A DNA stretch of 40,745 bases from a virus: IMG/VR virus record IMGVR_UViG_3300031578_003491, positions 1 through 40,745 of that record; one strand, 5' to 3'. Shown here one piece after another: positions 30,496-37,619 of the stretch. The position numbers and the translations under genes are program-made. Position 1 is the first letter of the stretch. Every line of letters starts with the position of its first letter. The notes beneath the pieces were generated by a model. It saw only the letters and a program-made list of their open reading frames with translations, was not told where the DNA came from and searched no databases.

Positions 30496-30544
30496 AACGA
30501 GTCATTTGCACTGTAATGGTGTAGATGGCTCGTTTTTGTTTTGT
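30496..30544 (+). terminator. Intrinsic terminator closing the array unit
   Basis: AACGAGTCAT (30496-30505) pairs with ATGGCTCGTT (30525-30534), 10 bp with one G-T pair, followed by TTTGTTTTG. Good terminator. Confidence 0.85.
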
Positions 30545-30609
30545 AAAGAGATTTCAAAGTGCGATTTATTAGTTGCCCATTCGGCACTATAAAAAGGAGA
30601 TATAACAAA

Positions 30610-31476
30610 ATGAAGGTGTGTGCAATCGTCCAAGCTCGTGAAGGCTCTACAAGGCTCCCAAATAAGGCCACAATAGATATTGGAGGCAAACCAGCCCTAG
30701 AATGTGTCATAGATCGTCTGAGAGCTGCTAAAACGCTAAACAACATCATCGTAGCCACGACCACAAATGAAAAAGACGATGTAATTATCGACCTATGCGA
30801 AAAATTAGGTTGTTCTTATTTTCGGGGTAGCGAAGAGGATGTGCTGACTAGGGTTTTGGAGGCTGCAAGGAAGTTTGAAGTGGATGTGATTGTCGAGGTG
30901 ACCGCTGACTGCCCATTAATTTTTCATGAACATATAGATAGTCTGGTCAAACAACATCTTGCCAATAATTGCGATATGACGAGTAATATTATCGAGAGAA
31001 GTTTTCCAAGGGGTTTTGACATTCGTGTCTTTAATACGGAAGCACTGGAACGAGTTAACAGGGAAGTTGACAACGCAATTGACCGGCAGCACGTAAGTAC
31101 TGCTATGTATTTGAATCCACGTTTTAAACAAAATTACAAAGTCCAAAATTGGTTTGCACCGCCTGAACAGAATCGACCCAATATTGATGTGACTTTAGAT
31201 ACGCCGGCAGACCTAGAATTAATCCGCTTCATCTATGGATTTGAAAGCCAAGGTTATAATCTAAAATTAAGCTGTGAGGAAGTCATTTCCATTATTGATA
31301 TTTATCCGGATATGTATGCTGATGTAACGAAAGTGGTTAGAAAAGATTATTTTGAAGAGTTAAAACAGGCTTATGAGCTAAAGGAGCACGAAAAACAAAA
31401 TGAAAAAGCATCGACCACTCATAATAGGCTGCGGCAAACAGGGCATAGGGGAAGGCCAAGGAAAGACAAGCCATAA
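30610..31476 (+). CDS. SpsF-like CMP-sugar cytidylyltransferase
   Basis: ATG 30610 follows AAAAGGAG; the frame open from 30559 has no ribosome site. VQAREGSTRLPNKATIDIGG is the nucleotide-binding signature of CMP-KDO/CMP-NulO/SpsF synthetases, with TADCPLI and the D-x-D-like DVTLDTP later. It should charge a nonulosonic or related acidic sugar with CMP. The last ~28 residues overlap the next gene (77 nt) and are low in complexity, with an RGRPRKDKP tail. 288 aa. Confidence 0.85.
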   Translation: MKVCAIVQAREGSTRLPNKATIDIGGKPALECVIDRLRAAKTLNNIIVATTTNEKDDVIIDLCEKLGCSYFRGSEEDVLTRVLEAARKFEVDVIVEVTADCPLIFHEHIDSLVKQHLANNCDMTSNIIERSFPRGFDIRVFNTEALERVNREVDNAIDRQHVSTAMYLNPRFKQNYKVQNWFAPPEQNRPNIDVTLDTPADLELIRFIYGFESQGYNLKLSCEEVISIIDIYPDMYADVTKVVRKDYFEELKQAYELKEHEKQNEKASTTHNRLRQTGHRGRPRKDKP

Positions 31477-32221
31477 GATTATTAATTTTGCCCATGCACT
31501 GACTGAGAATCCTAGATTTGATGAAATAGTATTTTATGATAAAAATTATTCAAAGGCTAATAAAGCTGCACTTGATTGGAATTGTTATTGGACAAAGGGA
31601 ATTGAACAACCAATTGATAATCCCAATGAATATGATGTTGTTATCATAACTACTCCTGATAATACACATTTTCAAATATTAAAGGCATTAACATTAGTTT
31701 CATGGAAACCTAAATTAGTAATATGCGAAAAGCCAATTTGCGAAGATTTACAGCAAGCCCGGGAAATAGTTGAGCTTTATAAGGCTAAGGGAATACCTTT
31801 ATGCGTGAACTATACACGTCAATTCTTGCCTTATTATGAGGATTTGAAGCGAAGATATGAATCAGGCGAATTTGGCAGAATAGTTTCTGCCAATGTTGTA
31901 TTTAATCGCGGATGGCTACACTCTGCTACTCATGCCATTTCATTCTTGGAATGGTTTTTTGATGGACAATATAACGGTAAAATAATGGAATGCGAAACAG
32001 ATTACCGCATTTGGCAGATGGATTTGTATTTTGAGAAATACCACTGGCGAGAGGAAAGAATTGGAGAACAACCAGTTTGGCCGTACTACGATAAATCTCA
32101 TTGGTATGTGATTGACAATGCTTTTCAGTTTTTAGAGGGAAAAGAAGTGTTGAAATGTACCGGAGAAGATGCATTGAAGGCATTGGAAATATGTTATAAG
32201 CTGATGGAGGTTGTAAAATAA
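31400..32221 (+). CDS. Gfo/Idh/MocA-family sugar oxidoreductase
   Basis: ATG 31400 inside the previous gene with AAAGGAG upstream. Rossmann start RPLIIGCGKQGIGEG, then VVIITTPDNTHF and the diagnostic VICEKPI (E-K-P). This family oxidises or reduces sugars with NAD(P), and members sit in legionaminic/pseudaminic and other sugar clusters. 273 aa is slightly short for the family (typically 320-390). Probably alters a sugar precursor. Confidence 0.85.
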   Translation: MKKHRPLIIGCGKQGIGEGQGKTSHKIINFAHALTENPRFDEIVFYDKNYSKANKAALDWNCYWTKGIEQPIDNPNEYDVVIITTPDNTHFQILKALTLVSWKPKLVICEKPICEDLQQAREIVELYKAKGIPLCVNYTRQFLPYYEDLKRRYESGEFGRIVSANVVFNRGWLHSATHAISFLEWFFDGQYNGKIMECETDYRIWQMDLYFEKYHWREERIGEQPVWPYYDKSHWYVIDNAFQFLEGKEVLKCTGEDALKALEICYKLMEVVK

Positions 32222-32449
32222 ATGTCAATACGAACTTTAGACAAAAATACTTTTTGTATTCTGCATAATGATAAATTAATGCGAATGGGGAGAATGGAAG
32301 ATAATAAACCATTCAGTTTTAATACAGAAAGCGAAGCCGAAGAATTCATACTCGACTATAGGTCAACATTGATAGAGCAAAGAATTTCCTCAAAACGTTG
32401 GGATTATTATATATTTAAAACGGATACGGATTTAGGAATAATCCAATAG
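32222..32449 (+). CDS. Small hypothetical protein (75 aa)
   Basis: ATG 32222 follows directly on the oxidoreductase stop, with GGAGG at spacing upstream. Mixed charged sequence (ESEAEEFILDYRSTLIEQ) and strand-helix pattern; no Cys pairs. No family recognised. Last gene before the terminator at 32489. Confidence 0.6.
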   Translation: MSIRTLDKNTFCILHNDKLMRMGRMEDNKPFSFNTESEAEEFILDYRSTLIEQRISSKRWDYYIFKTDTDLGIIQ

Positions 32450-32488
32450 GCATAAGGGTGTAAATAAATAGGTTGTTCGACGGGATGT

Positions 32489-32522
32489 AAAAAGCGACTA
32501 CACCTTAACTGTGGTCGCTTTT
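32489..32522. terminator. Bidirectional-looking terminator
   Basis: AAAAGCGACTACA (32490-32502) pairs with TGTGGTCGCTTTT (32510-32522), 13 bp with one G-T pair, loop of 7. A-run and T-run flank it, so it can work on both strands. A ribosome site for the next gene follows 17 nt later. Confidence 0.85.
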
Positions 32523-32552
32523 CCTATGCGCAAATAAAGGAGCGTAAAAAAT

Positions 32553-32825
32553 ATGATTAGGCAAGAGGGCCAAGTGTTTGAACGAATTAAATCCCCATCA
32601 ATAGGTACTGTGGTTAATAATCATGTAAGCAAGAATGAATATTATCCCGTATATATCGTTGAAGGGTTTTATCTTGATCCAGTCTATCAAAGATTATCGA
32701 ATGCTTGGAAATGGAGAAAAATTAATGAAGACGGAACACTTGGAGAAAAGGAATCAGATTACGGTCTTTTTTCCAAAGTTGATAGAGAATATGAAGTTGA
32801 AATTAAAATAAAGTGGAGTGAATAG
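32553..32825 (+). CDS. Small hypothetical protein (90 aa)
   Basis: ATG 32553 behind AAAGGAGCG. Strand-rich (YYPVYIVEGFYLDP, REYEVEIKIKW) with a KINEDGTLGE turn. No known domain; it may resemble small phage Ig-like or OB-like proteins, but this is only a guess. The stop overlaps near the next start (ATG 32827). Confidence 0.65.
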   Translation: MIRQEGQVFERIKSPSIGTVVNNHVSKNEYYPVYIVEGFYLDPVYQRLSNAWKWRKINEDGTLGEKESDYGLFSKVDREYEVEIKIKWSE

Positions 32826-32826
32826 A

Positions 32827-33996
32827 ATGAGCATTGGTCAAGAAGAAAAAGAAGCAGTTTTAAGAGTAATAAGAAGTGGGAATCTTAGTTCATATCAGGG
32901 GAATGCATCAAGTGCTTTTTATGGTGGACCAGAGATAAAAGCATTAGAATCAGAATGGTGTGCATACTTTGGCGTTAAACATGCCATAGCTTGCAATTCG
33001 GCTACTTCTGGATTGTGGTTAGCTTGTGCGGCTATTGGATTGCAGCAAGATTTTACTGATATCAATTGGAATATTGAAGAAAATGGGATTGATAGATATA
33101 AACCAGATGAAGTAATCGTGACACCGTATTCCATGACCTGCTCTGCTTCTATACCGCTTCATTTTGGCTGTAAGCCTGTCTTTGCCGATATAGAGAAGGA
33201 TTACTACTGCTTAGACCCTAAGTCAGTCGAGAAGGCTATCACGGAGCACACAAGAGCTATTATAGCAGTGGATTTATTTGGACAGCCTTATGATGCATTA
33301 GAAATTAATAAATTAGCTCGAAAGTATAGCAAAATTTATGGTCATAAGATATATGTCATTGAAGATGCAGCTCAGGCAATAGGAGCAACTTATATAGGTA
33401 ATTACGCCGGCACCCTTGGAGATATTGGAGTATTTAGTCTCAATCGACATAAGCATATTCAGTGTGGTGAAGGTGGAATCGTCATTACTGATGATGATGA
33501 ATTGTCATTGAAGATTAGATTAGCAATGAATCATTCTGAGGCAGTTGTTAATGATATGTTGAACACGGACAAGTCTTTAGTAAATGAAGAAAGTTTAACA
33601 TCAGTAACAAGTATTGTCGGAATGATCGGTATGAATATGAGAATGACTGAATTATCCGCAGCAGTCGCAAGAGAACAACTTAAAAAGCTGACTGGCATAC
33701 TCAAAAATGTCAGAGAACATGCTAAGTATTTTCCGGTTAAAGTTAGGCCGGGCTGTGAACATGCTTATTATAGATATGCTTTTGAGAATAATTATCCTAC
33801 ATGGGATATACAGCTTTTTGAAATGTTAAGCAAAAATAATATAGCTCAACTTTTTAAGGCTAAGCAGCACTACATTACCCCACTTTATAAAATGCCATTA
33901 TTCCAATCATTAGGCTATCCGGATAATCTTTGTCCAGTTTGTGAAGAAGTTGAGGGGAACATAGTTTTAGCTTGGATGAAGGGGAGTGATATGTGA
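32827..33996 (+). CDS. DegT/DnrJ-family PLP sugar aminotransferase
   Basis: ATG 32827 with GGAGTG 8 nt before it; an in-frame GTG at 32818 is less likely. Motifs of PseC/LegC-type aminotransferases: CNSATSGLWLAC, TPYSMTCSA, VIEDAAQAIGA, and GVFSLNRHKHIQCGEGG with the PLP-binding Lys in HKH. It converts a 4-keto sugar nucleotide to the 4-amino form, the step after the dehydratase at 38424. 389 aa is normal. The stop overlaps the terminase gene start. Confidence 0.92.
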   Translation: MSIGQEEKEAVLRVIRSGNLSSYQGNASSAFYGGPEIKALESEWCAYFGVKHAIACNSATSGLWLACAAIGLQQDFTDINWNIEENGIDRYKPDEVIVTPYSMTCSASIPLHFGCKPVFADIEKDYYCLDPKSVEKAITEHTRAIIAVDLFGQPYDALEINKLARKYSKIYGHKIYVIEDAAQAIGATYIGNYAGTLGDIGVFSLNRHKHIQCGEGGIVITDDDELSLKIRLAMNHSEAVVNDMLNTDKSLVNEESLTSVTSIVGMIGMNMRMTELSAAVAREQLKKLTGILKNVREHAKYFPVKVRPGCEHAYYRYAFENNYPTWDIQLFEMLSKNNIAQLFKAKQHYITPLYKMPLFQSLGYPDNLCPVCEEVEGNIVLAWMKGSDM

Positions 33997-34457
33997 TGCC
34001 TTTTCCTCATTTGAATGATGATGGTAGGCCTAGAAAATTTCAGACACCTGAAGATTTACAATTGGTAGTGAATAACTATTTTGCTTACTGCGATTCTCTT
34101 AACCCTGTAAATGATGAGGGAAGGGTTACTATCAATAAGCCTTATACGGTCACTGGGTTATGCGATTACATTGGGTTGCATAAGGATAATTGGCTAGAAT
34201 ACGGGAAACGAGATGGCTATACCGATATTGTCAAGAATGCCAAGCAGAAAGTGGAAACATTTACTGTCGAGATGGCCTCTATCAATAAGACTAATCCAAT
34301 CATGGCCATATTTAATTTAAAGAACAATTTTGGGTATTCTGATAAGATTGACGTTACAACCAGTAATCAGCCCGAACAATTGAACGCTACTGATATTAGG
34401 AAGTTATTGAATGATAAGGGAAGAGAGAGATTATTGGAATTAAATGGAAATTTATAG
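33996..34457 (+). CDS. terS: Terminase small subunit
   Basis: ATG 33996 (GTG 33993 alternative) behind GGGGAG, overlapping the aminotransferase stop. Sequence PFPHLNDDGRPRKFQTPED, VTGLCDYIGLHKDNWLEYG, KQKVETFTVEMASIN and AIFNLKNNFGYSDK is the P22/phage small-terminase pattern: an N-terminal DNA-recognition helix-turn-helix and a helical C-part. It selects pac/cos DNA for packaging. The large subunit does not follow. 153 aa. Confidence 0.85.
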   Translation: MPFPHLNDDGRPRKFQTPEDLQLVVNNYFAYCDSLNPVNDEGRVTINKPYTVTGLCDYIGLHKDNWLEYGKRDGYTDIVKNAKQKVETFTVEMASINKTNPIMAIFNLKNNFGYSDKIDVTTSNQPEQLNATDIRKLLNDKGRERLLELNGNL

Positions 34458-34859
34458 AGCAAGGATATGAGTTTATATTATTTGGTAAAGAAAATGCTTT
34501 TACGACCCAAACAAAAAAGGACCATGCAACATCTTGCATAATTATTCATTCAACATTCATTATAACTAGTACATTATTGGTTAAAATGTCCACCGGTCAT
34601 GGACTTTATTGCTAATAATACCAATGCATAAAAATCTTACAACACACGAACCCTGAACACCGCATGGCACTAAGGCTAAGCGATACAACATAATGACATT
34701 GTGAATAATCCTACTTTACGTAATGTTAGTTATGGGACCCAATCAAGCATGGACTATGTATGGTTATGCAGGCGGGGGGTGTGTTTGTCCTGTTTGTTTG
34801 GCAAGGTGGCGAATTAAGCCGCATAAAAATATTCAGTAGAACAAAAGGGGTTATTAACA
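34458..34859. other. About 400 nt without a convincing gene after terS
   Basis: No ORF with a ribosome site is seen. An 8-codon frame (ATG 34444-34470, overlapping the terS end) begins MEIYRARI and could be the relic of a large terminase start. A hairpin GTCCA-ccggtca-TGGAC with TTTATT (34588-34610) might end transcription. Packaging sites often lie here, but none can be named. Confidence 0.5.
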
Positions 34860-34949
34860 ATGCATTCTTACAAGGTAAACTTTATTTGTGGCGGTATTAC
34901 TTATGAAATAAGAGGTAATAACAAAAGGAAGCGATACTATGCATATTAA
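34860..34949 (+). CDS. Possible 29-aa peptide
   Basis: ATG 34860 behind AAAAGGGG. Short basic product (MHSYKVNFICGGITYEIRG start). It overlaps the next start by a few bases. Weak support: ribosome site only. Confidence 0.35.
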   Translation: MHSYKVNFICGGITYEIRGNNKRKRYYAY

Positions 34950-35085
34950 TTGGAATATTCTAATCATCAAAATTATTGTAGCCATAAGTACATTAGCTAT
35001 TTTGGTAATATGGGTAGGCATAGAAAAGCTACTTGAAAGGCGAGATCTAAAAGAGTTAGAACGAGAATTAAAAAGGAGATTATAG
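34939..35085 (+). CDS. Small membrane protein with coiled-coil tail (48 aa)
   Basis: ATG 34939 behind AAAGGAAG. Residues ~5-27 (WNILIIKIIVAISTLAILVI) are a clear transmembrane segment; the tail KLLERRDLKELERELKRR is a charged helix. The shape resembles small holin-like or phage membrane factors, but no function is assigned. Its 3' end carries the GGAG site of the next gene. Confidence 0.55.
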   Translation: MHINWNILIIKIIVAISTLAILVIWVGIEKLLERRDLKELERELKRRL

Positions 35086-35087
35086 TA

Positions 35088-35393
35088 ATGGAAAAAGTAA
35101 AAAGAAATGCATTAGTTGTATTTGAAGGTCATGGAATAAAACATACTAGAATAACAGTGTTTATACCTGAGAAGTATTGCACCTTTAAACAAGAAATGCC
35201 AAACATGTTTTCTAATGGTAGTTCATATTTTTATGATTTTCCATTAATCGATATGGAAAAAATAATGAATGACGGTTTTGACAATGCAGTTGAATTTAAG
35301 TTAGGCGATGACTGCTATGGGAATTCATTACAAGTATTATCCAGTAAGGATAAATCAATTCATATTACGGTAAGTAAGCTTAACGATAACTGA
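35088..35393 (+). CDS. Hypothetical protein (101 aa)
   Basis: ATG 35088 behind AAAAAGGAG. Strand-helix mixture with an aromatic centre (SSYFYDFPLIDMEKIM). No known domain. It forms a small cluster with the membrane protein upstream. Nothing in the sequence suggests a job. Confidence 0.6.
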   Translation: MEKVKRNALVVFEGHGIKHTRITVFIPEKYCTFKQEMPNMFSNGSSYFYDFPLIDMEKIMNDGFDNAVEFKLGDDCYGNSLQVLSSKDKSIHITVSKLNDN

Positions 35394-35427
35394 CATCTTT
35401 AAAAATTTTTTTTAAAAACAAAAAGAC

Positions 35428-35527
35428 CATGTAAAGATGGATATATATACTTCCTTTGTATCTTTGCATGAATTAATGAAAAAATATTGCTGTAGCCTTA
35501 CTACCACAAGCGATTGGGGCTATTTTT
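35428..35527 (+). terminator. Two hairpins between 35393 and 35598 genes
   Basis: First: CATGTAAAGAT (35428-35438) against ATCTTTGCATG (35460-35470), 10 of 11 pairs, no T-run. Second: TAGCC (35493-35497) against GGCTA (35518-35522) followed by TTTTTATATA, a weak terminator. Together they probably separate the two genes' transcripts. Confidence 0.45.
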
Positions 35528-35530
35528 ATA

Positions 35531-35582
35531 TAGTTGGTTTTTTATCGTTTTTTCAATCTCAAATGAGTGGAAAAACCAACTA
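35531..35582 (+). promoter_or_regulatory. 12-bp perfect inverted repeat ahead of ribosome site
   Basis: TAGTTGGTTTTT (35531-35542) and AAAAACCAACTA (35571-35582) form a perfect stem around 28 nt. It ends 1 nt before the AGGAAG ribosome site of the 35598 gene, so it could act as an attenuator or an operator. Confidence 0.6.
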
Positions 35583-35597
35583 GGAAGTTGGTGCAAT

Positions 35598-36137
35598 ATG
35601 AGTGATAAAATATTAAAAAAAACCCAATATATTGATAAGGATACAGGTGTTATTCAAAAAGAAAATATTCAATTCATTGCCGCTGCTTTCCATGAAGAAA
35701 AAGGTTATCTGTTTTGGGCTAGGAAAAACTTTGCCAAATCTTTTGTAGATGTGGATTTCCCTAAAGCTATGACAATGAAGGAACGCGGGCAAATGGCAAC
35801 ACTTGCAAAAAAGATGTGGTCAACAACTAATATGTTGGGATATCGCGGTAATGGTGGAATAAAATCTTATGATGATGAACAAATAGGGTATATTATTGGA
35901 CTGAAATCATACCAGGCTAAGAGCTTCATGAGAAAGATGATTAAAGTTGGAATGATAGCTAAGGTAACCGTTATGACCGAAGGGGAAAGGGTTACTCAAT
36001 ACTATATAAACCCAATCTATTTTTTTGGCTCAAATAGAATACCTCTTAATCTTTACCTGATATTCAAGACCCAACTTGACAAGGTTTTACCTAGTTGGGT
36101 TTTAGAAAAATATGCGCTCGCTAAAAACGGAAACTAA
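35598..36137 (+). CDS. Winged-helix-like protein, RepL-like (179 aa)
   Basis: ATG 35598 after AGGAAG, 15 nt past a perfect inverted repeat; the frame open to 35514 would run through the repeat. The middle (MTMKERGQMATLAKKMWSTT, GYIIGLKSYQAKSFMRKMI, GMIAKVTVMTEGERVTQY) looks like a winged helix resembling the RepL/replication-maintenance fold of Firmicutes plasmids and phages; not certain. It may bind the repeat just upstream. Confidence 0.5.
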   Translation: MSDKILKKTQYIDKDTGVIQKENIQFIAAAFHEEKGYLFWARKNFAKSFVDVDFPKAMTMKERGQMATLAKKMWSTTNMLGYRGNGGIKSYDDEQIGYIIGLKSYQAKSFMRKMIKVGMIAKVTVMTEGERVTQYYINPIYFFGSNRIPLNLYLIFKTQLDKVLPSWVLEKYALAKNGN

Positions 36138-36145
36138 ATTAATCT

Positions 36146-36208
36146 TAGCACAGGGATGGTTATTACCAATGCGAATTCGCTCCTCGCTTTCCTTGTGCTA
36201 TTTATATT
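36146..36208 (+). terminator. Branched terminator-like structure
   Basis: Outer stem TAGCACAGGGA (36146-36156) with TCCTTGTGCTA (36190-36200), 11 bp with one G-T pair, followed by TTTATATT. Inside lie two more hairpins: TGGT-tatt-ACCA (36157-36168) and the palindrome GCGAATTCGC (36171-36180). Together they can form a three-way junction before the next ribosome site. Confidence 0.6.
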
Positions 36209-36233
36209 GAAGGAGCGAAGAAGGAGTAATAAA

Positions 36234-36815
36234 ATGAAATTAAAAGCCTTATCCTTAAAAGATTTAGAGCAAGTCCGGCAATGGAGAAATTTACGACTTG
36301 AAATGTTAAGGACTCCATTTCCTTTGACCGAAGAACAGCAAGCAAAGTTTTATTCTGAGGTTATTTGTAATCGCCAATCAAATGCAAGGTATTGGGGAAT
36401 ATGGCCAAGTAAAAAAAGAACAACATATCCGGATACTTTTGAATACTGCCAATCAGTATTAATTGGCATGGCTGGACTGGAAAATATCCAATGGGAAAAT
36501 AGACTTTGTGAAATAAGCTTACTGTTAACGCCGGGAGCCATGGACGAATATGGAACTAAATCATTGAGCCTATTGTTACATGAAGGCTTTATGAATATGA
36601 ATCTAGAGAACATCTTCACAGAAGTTTACGAATGCAATCCTCATTTGAATTTTTGGATAAATATGGCCGGAGAATACAATACTTGTTTTGTTCGCCTGCC
36701 AAACCGTAAATATTATAACGGCGAATACTGGCCGAGTTATTACATCAATTTTAATAAGGAGGATTATCTAGAGCATGAAAATACTATTCTTGAGCCCACA
36801 CAAACACTTGATTGA
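36234..36815 (+). CDS. GNAT acetyltransferase, PseH-like (193 aa)
   Basis: ATG 36234 behind AAGGAG; the upstream open frame from 36156 is rejected as it crosses the hairpin. KLKALSLKDLEQVRQWRNL at the start is the hallmark of RimI/PseH-like GNAT enzymes (W-R-N). CEISLLLTPGAMDEYGTKSL and LLLHEGFMNMNLENI hold the acetyl-CoA loop and following helix. PseH/LegH acetylates the 4-amino group of the sugar nucleotide. 41-nt overlap with the formyltransferase. Confidence 0.82.
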   Translation: MKLKALSLKDLEQVRQWRNLRLEMLRTPFPLTEEQQAKFYSEVICNRQSNARYWGIWPSKKRTTYPDTFEYCQSVLIGMAGLENIQWENRLCEISLLLTPGAMDEYGTKSLSLLLHEGFMNMNLENIFTEVYECNPHLNFWINMAGEYNTCFVRLPNRKYYNGEYWPSYYINFNKEDYLEHENTILEPTQTLD

Positions 36816-37329
36816 GTTTCTAGAATCGAATGGTGATGAGGTTGTCAATTCATTTGAACTGGTAACAGAGGAATTACTAGAGGACATTGACTTCATCATC
36901 AGCTATGCTTATCGGCGCAAGATTGAGAAGGAGATTCTGGATAGATTTAAGGGTAGAGCAATCAATCTGCACATATCCTATTTACCTTATAATCGGGGTG
37001 CAGACCCCAACTTATGGAGCTTTCTTGAGGACACACCAAAGGGAGTAACAATCCATTACCTAGATGGCAGTATTGACACTGGGGATATTATCGCCCAGGA
37101 GAAGATCACATATGACATTGAAACAGATACCTTGCGAACCACTTATAGGCGTCTATCAGAAACGATAGAGGCTCTTTTTTATCGATTGTGGCCGGACATC
37201 AGGGTTGGCGTGATCGATTCGATTCCTCAACTGACTTATCACAGGGTGGCAAATAAGGAACGATATGCACATCTGTTCCCAAGAGGCTGGGACACTCCTA
37301 TTAAAGATGTTATCGGTAAAGGAAAATAA
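36775..37329 (+). CDS. Sugar N-formyltransferase-like protein (184 aa)
   Basis: ATG 36775 with AAGGAGG upstream, inside the GNAT gene. AINLHISYLPYNRGADPN contains the catalytic Asn-x-His of 10-formyl-THF transferases, and GSIDTGDIIAQEK supplies the conserved Asp. It lacks most of the C-terminal domain of tRNA formyltransferases. Sugar N-formyltransferases of similar size formylate 4-amino sugars. It probably offers an alternative to acetylation of the amino sugar. Confidence 0.82.
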   Translation: MKILFLSPHKHLIEFLESNGDEVVNSFELVTEELLEDIDFIISYAYRRKIEKEILDRFKGRAINLHISYLPYNRGADPNLWSFLEDTPKGVTIHYLDGSIDTGDIIAQEKITYDIETDTLRTTYRRLSETIEALFYRLWPDIRVGVIDSIPQLTYHRVANKERYAHLFPRGWDTPIKDVIGKGK

Positions 37330-37348
37330 ATTAAGGGAGCGATAAAAC

Positions 37349-37606
37349 ATGGAGAAGATGGTTAAATTTTTCGGTACTGCAATCTTAGGTATGGGAGTAA
37401 TTTTTATTATACTTCCATTAGATACAATATTTGGGTATATCGCAGGTTTTATTATTAAAATCATGTTTGGCGGTGTAATTACGCAAGGTCTTAACTTGTT
37501 ATTCAATACGCAAAGATTTTCTCCAAATGATATTCCATATGTATGTTCGGCATTAGCATTATTAAGTGCTTATCTAAAGACAACAGTTACTAATAAAATA
37601 AATTAA
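37349..37606 (+). CDS. Small membrane protein (85 aa)
   Basis: ATG 37349 behind AGGGAGCG. Two hydrophobic segments, ~residues 7-32 (FFGTAILGMGVIFIILPL) and ~37-52 (IIKIMFGGVITQGLNLL), and a third weaker one near the end. Might anchor the sugar enzymes or be a holin-like protein; no evidence decides. Confidence 0.65.
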   Translation: MEKMVKFFGTAILGMGVIFIILPLDTIFGYIAGFIIKIMFGGVITQGLNLLFNTQRFSPNDIPYVCSALALLSAYLKTTVTNKIN

Positions 37607-37619
37607 GGGAGCGATAAGC

